Source of the DNA: Heloderma charlesbogerti
Taxonomy: Eukaryota; Chordata; Lepidosauria; Squamata; Helodermatidae
Reading direction: 5' to 3'
Assembly: GCA_026122225.1 (NCBI GenBank)
Contig: JANEZZ010000805.1
Span: 744,001-808,000 of the forward strand
Length of the DNA stretch: 64,000 nt
A program made the position numbers and the translations under genes. Every line of letters begins with the position of its first letter. The first letter of the stretch is position 1. The notes under the pieces were generated by a model that was not told the DNA's origin, did no database searches, and saw nothing but the letters and a program-made list of their open reading frames with translations. Of this stretch, positions 23,503 to 35,040 are shown piece by piece.

Positions 23503-26105
23503 AGATGTTAGTGTTCAGAACTTATTGGAGGGGAAAGGCTTAAAACACCCTGGAGTAGAATGTATAGAGATGTAGCTACTCTGCTGATACCTGATTTGTA
23601 TGCAGAATTGGTTGCTGAGTAGCCTTGATAGATTTAGTGACGTTTCAAAATACTTCTATTAAAAGAGTTTGGGGGGCATTTTTTTTTTTACTGTGCCCTG
23701 TGGGAAACTATATGGTTGAAAAGTATGCAAATATGCAGCATATGCTTTAGCAGTATAATCAGTACAGTGAAACATGAATGCACCTGTTAATGCCTGATCC
23801 ACCAAATTGGTTGCCATGAACGTCACAGCTGGTGAAGAGATAGCCGCTACCCTGGTGACTTGAGCTGGAATCAGAGGAGTCATGCGGGTCTCCATTCTAG
23901 AAGCAGCACCTGCATACAAACCATAATGAATACATTACTGTTTTCACTGTATAAAAGTAGAAAGGTCTCAGGAGCAAATGTATTTCAAAAAGCTTTGGGC
24001 ATCATCAGATGCTGTTACTATATTCAGTATTCCTTGGCAAATATTTTACAACAGAATTATCCAAGTATTCCACATAAATATTTAAATGAATTCATTTTCG
24101 TTTCGCTAAAGCCCTTTCTCCTTTTACATGCATCTCATTCTAGCAACTGAATTCAATTTCAGGGGCACTCAAAATGCAATAAATAGAAATATAATAAATA
24201 AATACAATTAAATAAGGCTTCCCAAAGTGTAGGCAAAGGAGCCAATGGCATGGTAGTAATGGGGAAGCATTTCAAGAATGGGTGGGTAGAAGAATCAGAA
24301 ATTATCTACTCCAGCTTGGAAATGCCCTACCCTGCATCTGGCTTGCCTGGCAACTGGGCGGGGGGAGGGCATTGCAGGCGGTGGAGGAGAGGAGAGACGT
24401 GGGTGGTGGTGCCACTGGGTGTAGGAGGGGTCTGAATGGCACTTTTAGCTCTCCAGGCTCGTCCTTAACACCTCTTTGAAGTGCGGTTCCCTCCTGCCCT
24501 CTTTGTATGCAGTGTGGGTTCTGCTGGTCACCCTTTTGGGGGCCAAGTAGGAATTTTTGGCTCACAGTCTGATTGGCCCAGCTGTGTGTCTTTTTGCCTA
24601 CTTCATGCTGTAGGTGGGATGGGCGTGTCCTTTAGGTGAATTTGGCTTTATCTGACAGTTACGTCTCTTCAGTCATATTTTCCCAGGTAAGCTGCTAGGG
24701 ATGGGCAATGCTGTCTGATGAGAACAGGGATGGTGACCATTCAAAGGCACTGTGTTGGTGACAGCTGATGCCTGAGGTCTTCCACTCTGGGTTTTGCGGC
24801 CCAGTGGGGGGATGAGGGTTGTCTGTGAGGCCAACTCACCTCACCCACCTGGTGTTTTGCGGCCTGGGAGTGGGTGACAGGGGAAGGCCTACCTCTCCCA
24901 AAAGGGGTAGTCCTGGGGGTGGCAATCTCTTTGACGCCACTCAGCAGGCTTTGAATGTTTCACCCAATATAGTGCCTACCTTGTGGCTGGCACAGATTAG
25001 TTGCCCGTTCAGGTCTCCCTCTTTGCAGATCAACCAATAAATGTGGCCCAATTTGATACCAATCACTTGTGTCCATCTCTTTATCTCCCCCTTTCCACCT
25101 GCAATTTCAGCTCAGCTGAGCTCACAATTGTTTGGCATGAGCCCTCTCATGTCAGTTTCATTCCCTTCTCCTCCTTGCCCAACGTTCCCCAAGTTGTGAG
25201 GGAAAACAGCAGCCAAGGGCTATGGCACAGTCTAGCCAGAGGGCAGACTCTCATGCCATAATGTCATGTCTAAACTAGACATGACATTAAGTAAGTGATT
25301 AGCTCTTGCTTGTTTGGTTTTTGCCATTAGCAGCTTTCCTCCCAGGCAAAGAGCAGCCATAGGGGGGGCAGGATTAGGACTATAGCAGAGGGAGAAGGCA
25401 TAAATCCCCTTTCCCCCCATGTTGTGGTGCCAATCCAAGCCACCCTCCTCCTGCAACCAAACAAAAACCAAGCACATAATGGTCAATCATGTGCTTGACA
25501 CCACAGTCACACACCAATTATCCAGTCTGGACCAAGGATAATCACTTGACCTATTTCAAGAGGTAGAGAACTGAGCATGTGCTTAAATATTCCACTGGAA
25601 TCAATGAAACCTAAAGGCTGGAGCAGTCTTCCATTGGAAATACTGAAGTTAGAAATCAAACAATGCAGTCCCAACAGAATCTGAGAAAACATGTGCCAAA
25701 CAATAAGCAATGTTGCTCAAGTTTTTAATACAGTCATCTCAGGATGACTCAGTTTGGTTACAGATGTGTGCTTATTACATCCTCAGCTGCTGCTCTTCCT
25801 TTACATCCTAAGACAAATTCTGCCTCCCCCATACATAAAGGTGCATGTTAGATAAAATTATGTCATCTGATCTTCATCGAAATAAGGCAATTCCAACATT
25901 GTGGCATACTCTAGTATGACCAAGAAACAGGATACAGGTGGGGCGGGCTTGATTTTCAATAGCCAGAGTCACAAGAACAAGGAACCAGTTGAACTCTCAC
26001 CCCACTGCTATCACTAAATATATCTCTGTATTTGATCTTATGTAAGCACAGGGATGTGTGAGACCTGTCCTGCTTCACTTTCCCATGTTCTTGCATATCC
26101 ATGGA
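23503..26105. other. Largely unique sequence with one short perfect hairpin
   Basis: No gene was recognised. A perfect inverted repeat AATGTCATGTCTA / TAGACATGACATT with a 3-bp loop lies at about 25259-25287. An 86-codon minus-strand open frame at 23659-23919 is discussed among the findings. Confidence 0.4.
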
Positions 26106-26205
26106 AAGTCCTTGGCGTATATAGTTTTAATTTTTGTGAACCGCCCAGAGAGTTTCGGCTATTGGACGGTATAGAAATGAAATGAATGAATGAATGAATA
26201 AAAAA
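26106..26205 (+). mobile_element. L2-type LINE 3' tail
   Basis: It reads GTGAACCGCCCAGAGAGTTT, GACGGTATAGAAATG and then (AATG)n. Only the last 100 bp of the LINE remains. Confidence 0.75.
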
Positions 26206-26960
26206 TTAACAGATCTCATGCTTTTCTGACTTTTCCGCATGCAGATTTGTTTTATTTTTTAAAAAAATCAGTTGTGCAAAAGGCCAGTGCATGAATGTGG
26301 ACTGAGCTTGGTTGTGTTAGTTGTGGTCGGGAATGCACACCCAAATGGGCATCTAAATACACATGCCACACCACTGGAAGTGATACAGTGCTGACAACCA
26401 TACACACTTGGATTTCATTCTGATGTTAAGTCCTTCACCCTCTGTTTTTCCTCTATTCCCCCTAGCTCAGGCAACAAAACGTATATGCATCTAGCCACCA
26501 ACTGCCTTTGTTTTTTCCTGATGGAAATAAATCAGATAGAATTGGCCATAAGGAAGAGTTTGGATAATTGTCCATACCAAAAGAATGTAATCACCCATTT
26601 TACAAATCAAATGGGGCAGATCACCACAGCATCCCTTTATGGCTACATTAATTTCTATGGGCAAAGTATAGTGCTGCACTTGGAGACAACACTGCACTGG
26701 GGCAAAACCTGCCCCAAACCCCTGGCACCAGCTACCACCCAAAGATATGCCATGAAGGGATGGGAGCAGTATGCTCTTTCTCTCTATAAAAGCAGCTTCA
26801 GTGTTGCGTTAATGGGAATTAACATAACACTGAATAATAGGTTTCTGAATCTTCCTCCCCAGAAATGTAGAAGCCAATTTTTGGAGTGGAAAGGAGGGAA
26901 GGATCAATGCAGACTGGCATACACTGCATGGGCCTTTTGCTAATTGCTAATGACATGTAC
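26206..26960. other. Unique-looking sequence
   Basis: It contains a 152-codon open frame (26485-26943) with no recognisable domain. I regard it as fortuitous. Confidence 0.35.
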
Positions 26961-27448
26961 TAGGGATGTATGAGAGATTCTTTTCAGTATTCAGTATTCT
27001 TTTCCGATTCTTTTAAAAATCAGGATTTATCCAGTTTGCACCTTCTGGAATGAACACAGACTTGGATGGAATCTCCGGTCAAAGTCCACACATTTCCAAG
27101 CTTGCAATGTGATTCACGGAGTAAAAAAAAAAAGCTTGGGAATGTGTGGACTTTGACTGGAGTGCGACAGCATGTGTACATCTGAAAAATGTGCATGAAA
27201 AATTGCATTCTTCTGAAAAATGTTCACAAACATGCTTTAATTGATGGGAGAAGAATGCACACATTTCAAAGATGCGCACCACTGATGTGTACATTTGGAA
27301 AAATATGAATGAAAATATGCATGGATTTTCATGTGAAAAATAACACCACAAAGCTTGCAATCTGATATGGAGGTCATTCTGAATGAGCTTCAAGATGGAA
27401 TTTGGAGAACTTTGGCAAGCTTGGCTTTTGCTGATTCACACAACGCTA
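26961..27448. mobile_element. TAGGG-terminated hAT-like element, family D
   Basis: It starts TAGGGATGTATGAGAGATTC. The right end is decayed (CACACAACGCTA). The flanks ACATGTAC and GCATGTAA agree at 6 of 8. CACATTTCCAAGCTTGCAAT and TTGATGGGAGAAG-type blocks match the element at 8831-9595. Confidence 0.55.
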
Positions 27449-27634
27449 GCATGTAATGGACTGCTGTCTTCTGAAAATCAGTTCAAACAGGTGTCCATAC
27501 CAGCAGCTGGCACTGGAGCTGGAACATGTCATGTGATTGAGCTAACTAATGTGATAAATTGAATTTAGATGCTATGCATTGCCATTAGGATTGCTATATT
27601 GGTGTGTGTGTGTTCATGTTTCTTTCAGATATCT

Positions 27635-28404
27635 TAGGGATGGATGAAAGTCCCTTATCTGATCCCGCAGCTTGCTTTGCGGTGGGGGGGAGGCGCTCTG
27701 TCCCTCCCCCTGAAATTTTTTGGGGGGGAGGCACCCCATCCCTCCCCCCCCGAAATTCTGGCCGGGGGGGAGGCGCCCTGTCCCTCCAGCCGCGAAACCT
27801 CATCTCCTGCCGGGACGCAAATGGCGGCGGCCGTAGCCGGCACCGTTTGCGTCCCTGCAGTCAGCCGTGATAGGCTACATAAATGTTTACGTAGCCTATC
27901 ACGGCTGACTTTGAAAAAAAAAAGTGCGTATGTAAATGGCGGCGCCCATGGGCACCGCCATTTGCGTTCCTTATTTGGGCATGTGTAGTCTACGTAAACA
28001 TTTACGTAGACTACGGCGAAAATAAGGGCAACGCTATTTGTGTTGCCCTTATTTTCACCGTAGTCTACATAAATGTTTACGTAGACTACATGTGCTTTGT
28101 GTGTGACTACGTGCATGTACTACATGTACATGTGTGACTACGCGCTTTTTTTTCCCCAAAGTCAACCGTGATAGGCTACGTAAACATTTACGTAGCCTAT
28201 CACGGTGTTTTTTGAAAATCTAGCCGTGATAGGCTACGTAAATCTTTACGTAGCCTATCACGTTTGTTGTTGTTTTTTTACTTGGAAATGGCAGCAGCGG
28301 CAGCCGGTCAGAAGACCGGCCGCCGCTGCCGAACTGCCGCCGGGAGCCGCCGCAGCGAGGAACATTCGCACAAGGTAAGTCCCATCCTGGGGGGGGGGCG
28401 GGGG
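27635..28404 (+). mobile_element. TAGGG-family element, A end present, B terminus lost
   Basis: It starts TAGGGATGGATGAAAGTCCC. Hairpins include GTGATAGGCTACATAAATG (27867), GTAGTCTACGTAAACATTTA (27987) and two further TAGGCTACGTAAA hairpins at 28165 and 28225. The B-end block (28288-28374) ends at CAAG|GTAAGT, and the element breaks off in the G-run after it. The A-end donor is mutated (CCCTTATCTG). Confidence 0.85.
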
Positions 28405-28483
28405 TTTTTATACTGGTTTTTATACGTTAACGTTTTTATACGTTAACGTTTTTTAACGTTAAAACGTTAAAGCACGTTTTAAC
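28405..28483. repeat. Short tandem/palindromic GTTAACG cluster
   Basis: Several units of TTTTTATAC and TACGTTAACGTTTT are followed by AACGTT and TTAACGTT palindromes. It sits exactly where the B terminus of 27635-28404 should be. Confidence 0.7.
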
Positions 28484-28489
28484 TTGGTG

Positions 28490-28745
28490 CTGAAATGAAA
28501 CCAGTGTCTGCGCCAATTGGGCCTCTAAGAGGAGGGCATTCCACAACCAAGGTGCCACCATGGAAAAAGCCCTCTCCCATGTCCCACCATACTGTATGTC
28601 TCACACTGGTGGGATGCAGAGGAGGGCTCCTCTAACAGATCCCAATGCTTGGGCAGGCATATGTAGGGTGCACCATCAAATACTGTGGTCCCAAACTGCT
28701 TTAAATGTCATCACTAGCACCTTGAATTCCAGCCGAAAGTAGCAG
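28490..28745. repeat. Interspersed repeat, unclassified
   Basis: Phrases such as GAGGGCATTCCACAACCAAG, AAAGCCCTCTCCCATGTCCC and AGCACCTTGAATTCCAGCC resemble a repeat I associate with squamate genomes. Part of it is also echoed near 37900 (ATCAGCACCTTGACTTAAAT). The class is unknown to me. Confidence 0.4.
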
Positions 28746-28830
28746 ATGCTGAGGGGCAGGGAGCAGCAGGAAGATGTTGAAAGACAGCTCTCTATGTTGC
28801 ACCCCTCTAAGCTCAGCTATTGTCCTCAGG

Positions 28831-29354
28831 TAGGGATGTCATGGAAGTCCAAGAGGGGGGTGGAGTCTGATGGACTCCTCCTTGTCCGGCTTCCCAGACT
28901 TCCATCTGCAGGCAGCTGCCACTTACCCACCCTGCTTGGTTCCCTGGGAGAGCTGCTAGGCAGTCCACAGGTGTCCAACGAGCAGGTGCAGGCACCTGAC
29001 TCCTCAGCAAGCTGCTATTTTGCATAGAAACGGTGCCTCATTTTTTTCTGTAAAAGATGTCTTATGCAAATGGCGGCCATAAAGAGGCCACGTACGCAAG
29101 ATTACAGGTGTGAATGGACCATTTACATCTGTAAGCTTCCGTACATGGCTGCTTTATGGCTGCCATTTCCATAAGACGTCTTTTATGGAAAATGACGAGC
29201 TGCCATTTCTATGCAAAATGGCAGCTCACTGAAGAGTCAGGTGCGCGCACCTGCTCGTTGAGTGCCCGTGGACCACCCAGCAGCTTGCCCAGGGAGGTGA
29301 ATGGGGGTGGCGGCGGTTCAGCGAGCTGTGCATGGGGTGATTTGTCCAGCCCTA
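28831..29354. mobile_element. TAGGG-terminated element, family C, with nested hairpin
   Basis: It starts TAGGGATGTCATGGAAGTCC and ends GATTTGTCCAGCCCTA. The flanks TCCTCAGG and TCTTCAGG agree at 7 of 8, an 8-bp TSD. The central 210 bp (about 29010-29228) fold on themselves: outer GCTATTTTGCATAGAAA / TTTCTATGCAAAATGGC, inner ATGCAAATGGCGGCCATAAA / TTTATGGCTGCCATTTCCAT. Confidence 0.85.
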
Positions 29355-29362
29355 TCTTCAGG

Positions 29363-31250
29363 TGCAGTGGAAAATATTGTCCTTTCACCAGTGCTGAAGT
29401 AAATCTGGTTAGCTTCTGTATGTGGCATTTGGAGTGGGGAGCACTTTGTCCTTTGCCTCAGGTAGCAAAATGCCTTGGGCTGGCCCTGTCCTAACACACA
29501 CTGTCCTATTGACAAAGCTGAAGTAAAATTCAACTGCCCATCTGATCAGCTTCCCTACTTGGAATGGAGGAGAGGAACCCTTCTTGTCATTCACCTCAGG
29601 CAGCAAAATGTCTTGGGCTGGTGCTGGTCAGGACCAGAGACTGAGAGTAGGGTGGAGAGCTGGCTACCCTACCTAGCATGCAGAAGCCTTTGTTGTGGTT
29701 GTCTCCATATGAGGTAAGTAATCATCAGCTCAGGGACAGGGGAAAAAAAATGGAGGCGTGAATATATCAACCCCTTCTCTCACATTTTTGTTTCTATCAA
29801 TGCTTCCTCTCATATTTTTGAATAAAAGCAAACTAACCAAAAACTGTTTCCTACACTCAAACTCCACCTCATAATTCAAGCACTGGTCAGGTTGTTGTTG
29901 TTTTTACACAGCTGCCACCAACTGTCCAGTATTTATTGCTTTTTCCAGTTTGCAAGTTTTAAAGCTGCCATTTTAATGCATTGTTTTTTTATATTATCAA
30001 TTACTTTTTCACAGGACAAGATTGGAATTCGAGCTATAAACCAGCCCTGTATCTAGACTCCTATGAGCTGAAGGAGGATTTTAAAAAAGAAAGACCATAC
30101 ATCATTTTAATGTTATTTAGCTTTTCTTTTTCTTTTCTTTTTTTAAGACTATCTTTTACAGTAGTAGAAGTGTGTGGGTGGGTGGGTGGGTGGGTGGAGG
30201 GAATTTATATAACCCCCAAAAAGCAATAAAGTTGCTGGGAGCTAAAAGGGAATTTGCTGAAAAAAAGATAACTGTAGAATAATCTGAGTGGGAGACCTAT
30301 ACCAAAAAGGGTAAGTTCTTTGGAGATGGCAGGCATTTTATGTGAAACCTTAACAGGTTGAGCCTATGGTTCTGCTATGCCAGGGATAGGCTTATGTATG
30401 TTACACTGATGTAATGTCACTGAGTATCCTATGCTCTCCCAGCAGCAAAGTACAAAGCAAACAACAAAAACAACAATAATAACAGAAACAACTAACACCA
30501 ACAGCCACTCCGACACTGGCCCTGGCAAGTGACCTGACAATGCTGTCACGACATGCCAATCATATTAATGCGCACCCATGACAGCCACACCTAGTATGCA
30601 GGAGGCTCCAGTCTACTCATGGGGATGGCTGATCAGCTCTATGTCATCATCCATGCCACTTCAGCACACCCATACACAAAATGCACAACCAGGCAGTCAG
30701 AAAAAAGACCTTCCCCAGTACAGATTTCATGATGCAGTCAGCAGGAGGACAGCAAATTAGTCTCCTACAGACAGTTCAAATATTCTGCCGGTCCAAACTC
30801 ATACAATAGCAGCCTGCCTGCTACACCATTTCTCCAGGGTGAAAATCAGGGACAGTCTGGTTAAGAACATCAGGGGCAAAATAGCAGCAGTAGGATGGCC
30901 CTGCCCGCTGCTGGTATGTGGCCTCAACGTGCTTGCCTGCCCTGGAGCCAATTCAGCTATTGGAATGAAAAAAAAGTCCTTGCTCCAGCTCTAAAGTCCC
31001 CCCCTTGTGGTTTGTTACTCCCCCCCCCTTTGAACACTTTAAATACCACCCTTCAATAAAATTCCCATGATGGCTTACAAAATTTAAAAACACAGTAACA
31101 CCACCTTAATATATCCAAATTAAAAGTATATGAAAAACAGTGAAATCCTAGTGGTAGCATAAAAACAGCCAAGATACTTTCCACAGTTAATTTGCATCTT
31201 ACAATTTTGTCCCCCTCTCCCAGCCCCAGCCCCCCAACATATGTACTACA
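29363..31250. other. Unique-looking sequence with a (GGTG)n tract
   Basis: A (GTGG)n tract lies at about 30171-30197. I recognised no gene. Homopolymer runs occur near 29750 and 31020. Confidence 0.4.
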
Positions 31251-31254
31251 TAAT

Positions 31255-31367
31255 GTGCAACATTTTCTATAACAGTCCATGCATATGATGAAGTGGGCTA
31301 TAGTCCATGAAAATGTATGCAAGAATAAATTTGCTGGTCTTTAAGGTGCCACAAGATTCTTTGTTGT
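31255..31367 (+). repeat. Interspersed repeat fragment (GATGAAGTGGGCTATAGTCC type)
   Basis: GATGAAGTGGGCTATAGTCC is followed by GCAAGAATAAATTTGCTGG and TCTTTAAGGTGCCACAAGAT. This resembles a widespread sauropsid repeat known to me only by its sequence pattern. It is fragmentary. Confidence 0.45.
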
Positions 31368-31567
31368 TCAAGATAAAACAGATAAAATTGAATTAAAAGG
31401 CCTCAGAAAATAAAAGTATTTGCCTGGAGCTGAAACAACCTCATCTCCTTCTTGCTCAAAATACGTTGGGATAATTTTCTTGCATCGTCACATGGAATAA
31501 AGCACTCTTGCACCATTTGCTGAACAGAATAAGAATTCTTAGCAGTAAAAGACAACAATACTTAGCA

Positions 31568-31612
31568 GTTAGGAGTGCACGAAAGCCACTTACCTGGTCT
31601 CGCAGCTTGGCA
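31568..31612 (+). mobile_element. A-end fragment of a TAGGG-family element
   Basis: TAGGAGTGCACGAAAGCCAC is followed by TTACCTGGTCTCGCAGCTTG, matching the A end of 36581-37554 almost exactly, and then stops. The rest is missing. Confidence 0.8.
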
Positions 31613-31659
31613 GTGTAGATATTGGGAGGGACTATAACTTAGGGACAGAGCTCTAGTAA

Positions 31660-32062
31660 ACTTCAAACTGGTTCCGCAACTCTGGAATAAGTTGCCATCA
31701 GGGGTTAACCAGGCCCCATCATTTCAGGCTTTTAAGAAGGCTTAAACTTACTTGTTTACTTTGGCCATCCACTGATTGTATTTTGATCAGATTGGGTTAT
31801 AGCTGCAGTTGTGCTGTAGGTTTGTCTAATGCTGGTGTTAGTAGTAGTAGTAGTAGTTTAGCATTTGCTGTTTTAATTACCAATTTTTGTTTTATACATC
31901 TTATTATATGCATTTGATTGTTGTACACTGCCTTGAGACGACTCCTACCTTGAAAGGTGGCCTAGAAATAAACTCCAACCCCAAGTTGATCTTGTGACAA
32001 TAATTGTTGTGAACCACCCAGAGAAATTCAGCTGTTGGGCAGTATAGATATGTTATAAATAC
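31660..32062 (+). mobile_element. Two L2-like LINE 3' fragments
   Basis: The first (31660-31985) has ACTCTGGAATAAGTTGCCAT, TTTGGCCATCCACTG and a GACGACTCCTACC / GGTGGCCTAGAAATAA 3' end. The second (31994-32062) has TGTGAACCACCCAGAGAAAT, GGCAGTATAGATATG and an ATACATAC tail. Confidence 0.6.
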
Positions 32063-32131
32063 ATACATACAAACATACATACATAAGATAAACTGCTGCT
32101 CAGTATTGTATTTATTTATTCATTAAAATTA

Positions 32132-32211
32132 AGGACAGGAAGGCCTGGCGTGCTATGGTCCATGGGATCACCAAGAGTCGGACACGACTGAACGACTGAA
32201 CAACAACAACA
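32132..32211 (+). mobile_element. BovB-like LINE 3' end (or Sauria-SINE 3' end) with perfect TSD
   Basis: The insert carries GGCGTGCTATGGTCCATGGG, AGTCGGACACGACTGAACGA and an (ACA)n tail, the diagnostic BovB 3' end. It is flanked by a perfect 14-bp duplication ATTCATTAAAATTA at 32118-32131 and 32212-32225. Only about 80 bp is present, so it is either a heavily 5'-truncated BovB or a SINE mobilised through a BovB-like tail; no tRNA-related head is visible. Confidence 0.85.
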
Positions 32212-32225
32212 ATTCATTAAAATTA

Positions 32226-33720
32226 TATCCTGCCTTTCCATCAAATGGTTCTCAAGACAATAAGACCAATAAAATATATAATAACAATCAAAAACATAAA
32301 AATTAGGTAGGATACTGTTTTGTACTGCTCCTCCCAAGTCTCAAAATCTTGCCTTTCTTCATATTAATACATTTTCCTGTATAACAACTAAGTACAAATA
32401 ATATTTCTTAGAAAATACCCAGAAGCAAGAATGCAGCGAAGTAAATCCTTACATAACGTTTAATCTTTCATGCCGAAGTCTGTCTGTCTTACTTACTTAT
32501 TTATTTATTGCATTTATACCCCACCTTTTTTTCCTCTTGCAAGGAACCCAGGTGTCCAAAAGAAGAAGATGTCTGTTTCCCCATAGTCCTTTTGGTGAGA
32601 AAAAGTTACCAATGCCAAAGTTTGTCAGGCCAATCCCCAATCCAAAGTTTCTCAGGCGAATTCTGCAGCCATTCTTGCTTGTCCTTGAATCAGTTTCAAT
32701 ATTTACTGCCTCAAATCACCCAACTATGCAAACAACACATACTCAAAAGAAGTCCTTGCTTATTTTACCAAGAGGTCTGTATCCTTCTAGAGAACTACTG
32801 AGGCTCTCAATCACAGCTTTGCTACTATGAACAGGAAAATGTGTCATTATTGGTATTAACAACCAAACTGCATTTTTATTTGATACAGAAAAAGGCAATA
32901 AGAAAGTTCCATAACAACCTCAAAAGATAATACAGATATGCCTAAATGACAATTTCATGCTCACTCCTTAATATCCCCCTTTTCCCAAAAGATTTAAATT
33001 ATTGCCTGTAGACAGTCAAAGTCAAAGGTTCTGAAAATTCATTTTTTCCTTATGCACTGGAGCGGGCAAATCAATGGAAAAGAGAGGGAACAGAGCCACA
33101 TAAGCTTATATCATGGATAAAAGGTGCAAGGGACATATCTAAGGAAGGGAAGACTACTTGCCAAAAATATAGAACTTCCCTTTAGCAGTGTCAGCAATGC
33201 AAAGTCATAGAGCTGCCCACTACACAGTTTGGGATACAGGAGGAAAGCGCAAAGTCCATATTTGCTTTGCTGCTCATCAAAACAAGTTGAAAACTAGGGT
33301 GGAATGAAGGTTAAGGACAAACTGGGTATATCAAAGTTTGGTCCCAGGGCTGGATCAGATTTTATATTTACCCATATTGTTTTGGGAGCTGCTTCCACTT
33401 TGCTTCTTATGCCAGCATTCCAGGAATGAGCATACAAAGGAGCCAGGTAAGTGGGGACTATGGGCAGTATCCAACTGTGTCATTCTGTTAGTGCAAATGA
33501 TGTTGTACTAGAGGAAACTAGGTTCCAACTAAAGTTATATTTGCACAAGTGCAGTTGTGCAAGCAATTGTGCCTTATGCTTGTGCAGCCAGTTGCACATT
33601 CCACTTGCACAACTGGTTGAGAAAGTGTAATGGGCAAGCATTTGTGCAACTGAAAGATTCAGTGGATCTCTGCTAGTGCTATTTGAATCTGTGGAATGAC
33701 ACTGTTGGGATACTGACAAC
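32226..33720. other. Mostly unique sequence
   Basis: Short LINE-tail-like fragments in antisense (TTATTTATTGCATTTATACC near 32500) are the only recognisable parts. Confidence 0.4.
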
Positions 33721-33721
33721 C

Positions 33722-33835
33722 CAGTACCCTCCAGATTTTTTTGGACTACAACTCCCATAACCGACGGCCATTGCCATGCTGTCTGGGGATTCTAGGAGTT
33801 GTAGTTCAAAACATATGGGGGCACCAAGTTGCTTA
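33722..33835. repeat. Palindromic ACTACAACTCCC repeat
   Basis: GTACCCTCCAGA, then GGACTACAACTCCCATAACC, with the inverted arm GGATTCTAGGAGTTGTAGTT and ATGGGGGCACC. It is a hairpin-forming interspersed repeat related to 7851-7987. Confidence 0.65.
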
Positions 33836-35040
33836 CACTTGACAGAGAGTGTAACTATTGACTACTTTAAAACTCAAAAGTTAATGTGGGGGGACTAAGA
33901 GCCACAACACATGGAAGGAAAGGCAGGTTTAAAAACATCTGAGGATCAAGCTACAGCAGGGGTAGGCAACATGGGGCCCATGGGTCCTAATGTGGCCCAA
34001 ACATCTTTCTTGGCACCCACCAAAGTGCCCTACCGCTCCTACTTTTTTTAAAAAAGTATTTTCTTACTGGCAGCTGGGATTGCTGTGAAATAGGCTTCAG
34101 GTAGAGCTGAAAATTTTGCATTGAACGAGGTTGTTTTTTGTGTGTGTTAGGGCTCACACTCCACCTCTGCCTTGTACTCAGTCTTTTGGGTAGGGTACTT
34201 ATCCTTTACCAAGCCTCCTATGGCAGCCATTTTGTGATGGTGCCTGGGAGTTTCTCCAAATGTGCCCAAAGCCCAAAAGCAAACAATGTGAAAGTCAAAT
34301 CGTTGGACAAAGATGACAACAGCAGAAGCAGCAGCAACAATGCATTAGTCTCCATTGTAGCACTCAGGACCATGGACAGCCACAAAGAAACTCAACAACC
34401 AGCAAATATGACTTCAATTGCATGAATACAATTAATGTGCATTTTTAAAAATGTAAACAGAACCCATGGGGAAGGAGGGGATGGAGGATTCGGACCATAG
34501 TACAGGCTGAGGAAGTTTAACATTTTTTCCCTGTGGTGGTTTGGACAAAAATCCCCTACAAAGCTACTATTTGCATCAGGATTCAGGAGGGAAGCTCCCA
34601 CTGGCACCAATGAGGTTTTCTTCCTGATGAAAATACTAGCTTCTGGGAGTAGTTTTAATTGGGTTAACAGTGGAGGATGGTTAACCCCCCTCCACTTCTA
34701 TTAGTGGAGTGCTTATCTTGCTCTCTCTCTCTCTCTCTCTCTCTTTTCCTCTCTCACACTCACACACTGCAGCTTTTATTTACAATTTTTTTCAAAGTGC
34801 ACATTAAAAGCATTCATGCAATTACCTCATATCTAGTTGGGGCCTAAGGAAAAAAACAAAACTATCCAGCAGAACCAAAGGCCAAATGGAAGAGATATAT
34901 TTTGTTCTCTGTCCCCAGAAGGTCAATAGAGAGGAAGAATTGTGGACTTCGGGGGGTGAGATTCATTCCACAGTCTTGGGTCAATTTATGTAAAGGCCCT
35001 ACTTCTCCCTGCATCCATTTGCACTTTGCATAGAGTTTGA
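33836..35040. other. Mostly unique, with a (CT)n tract
   Basis: A CAGGGGTAGGCAACATGGGG string near 33957 resembles another hAT terminus but its partner was not found. A (CT)n tract lies at 34720-34744. No gene was seen. Confidence 0.4.

Noticed and set aside
24698..24740. Isolated TAGGGATGGGCAATGC as an element start
   Set aside because: No partner end or flanking duplication was found.
26485..26943. 152-codon plus-strand frame as a gene
   Set aside because: No domain, no splice or promoter context, low-complexity composition.
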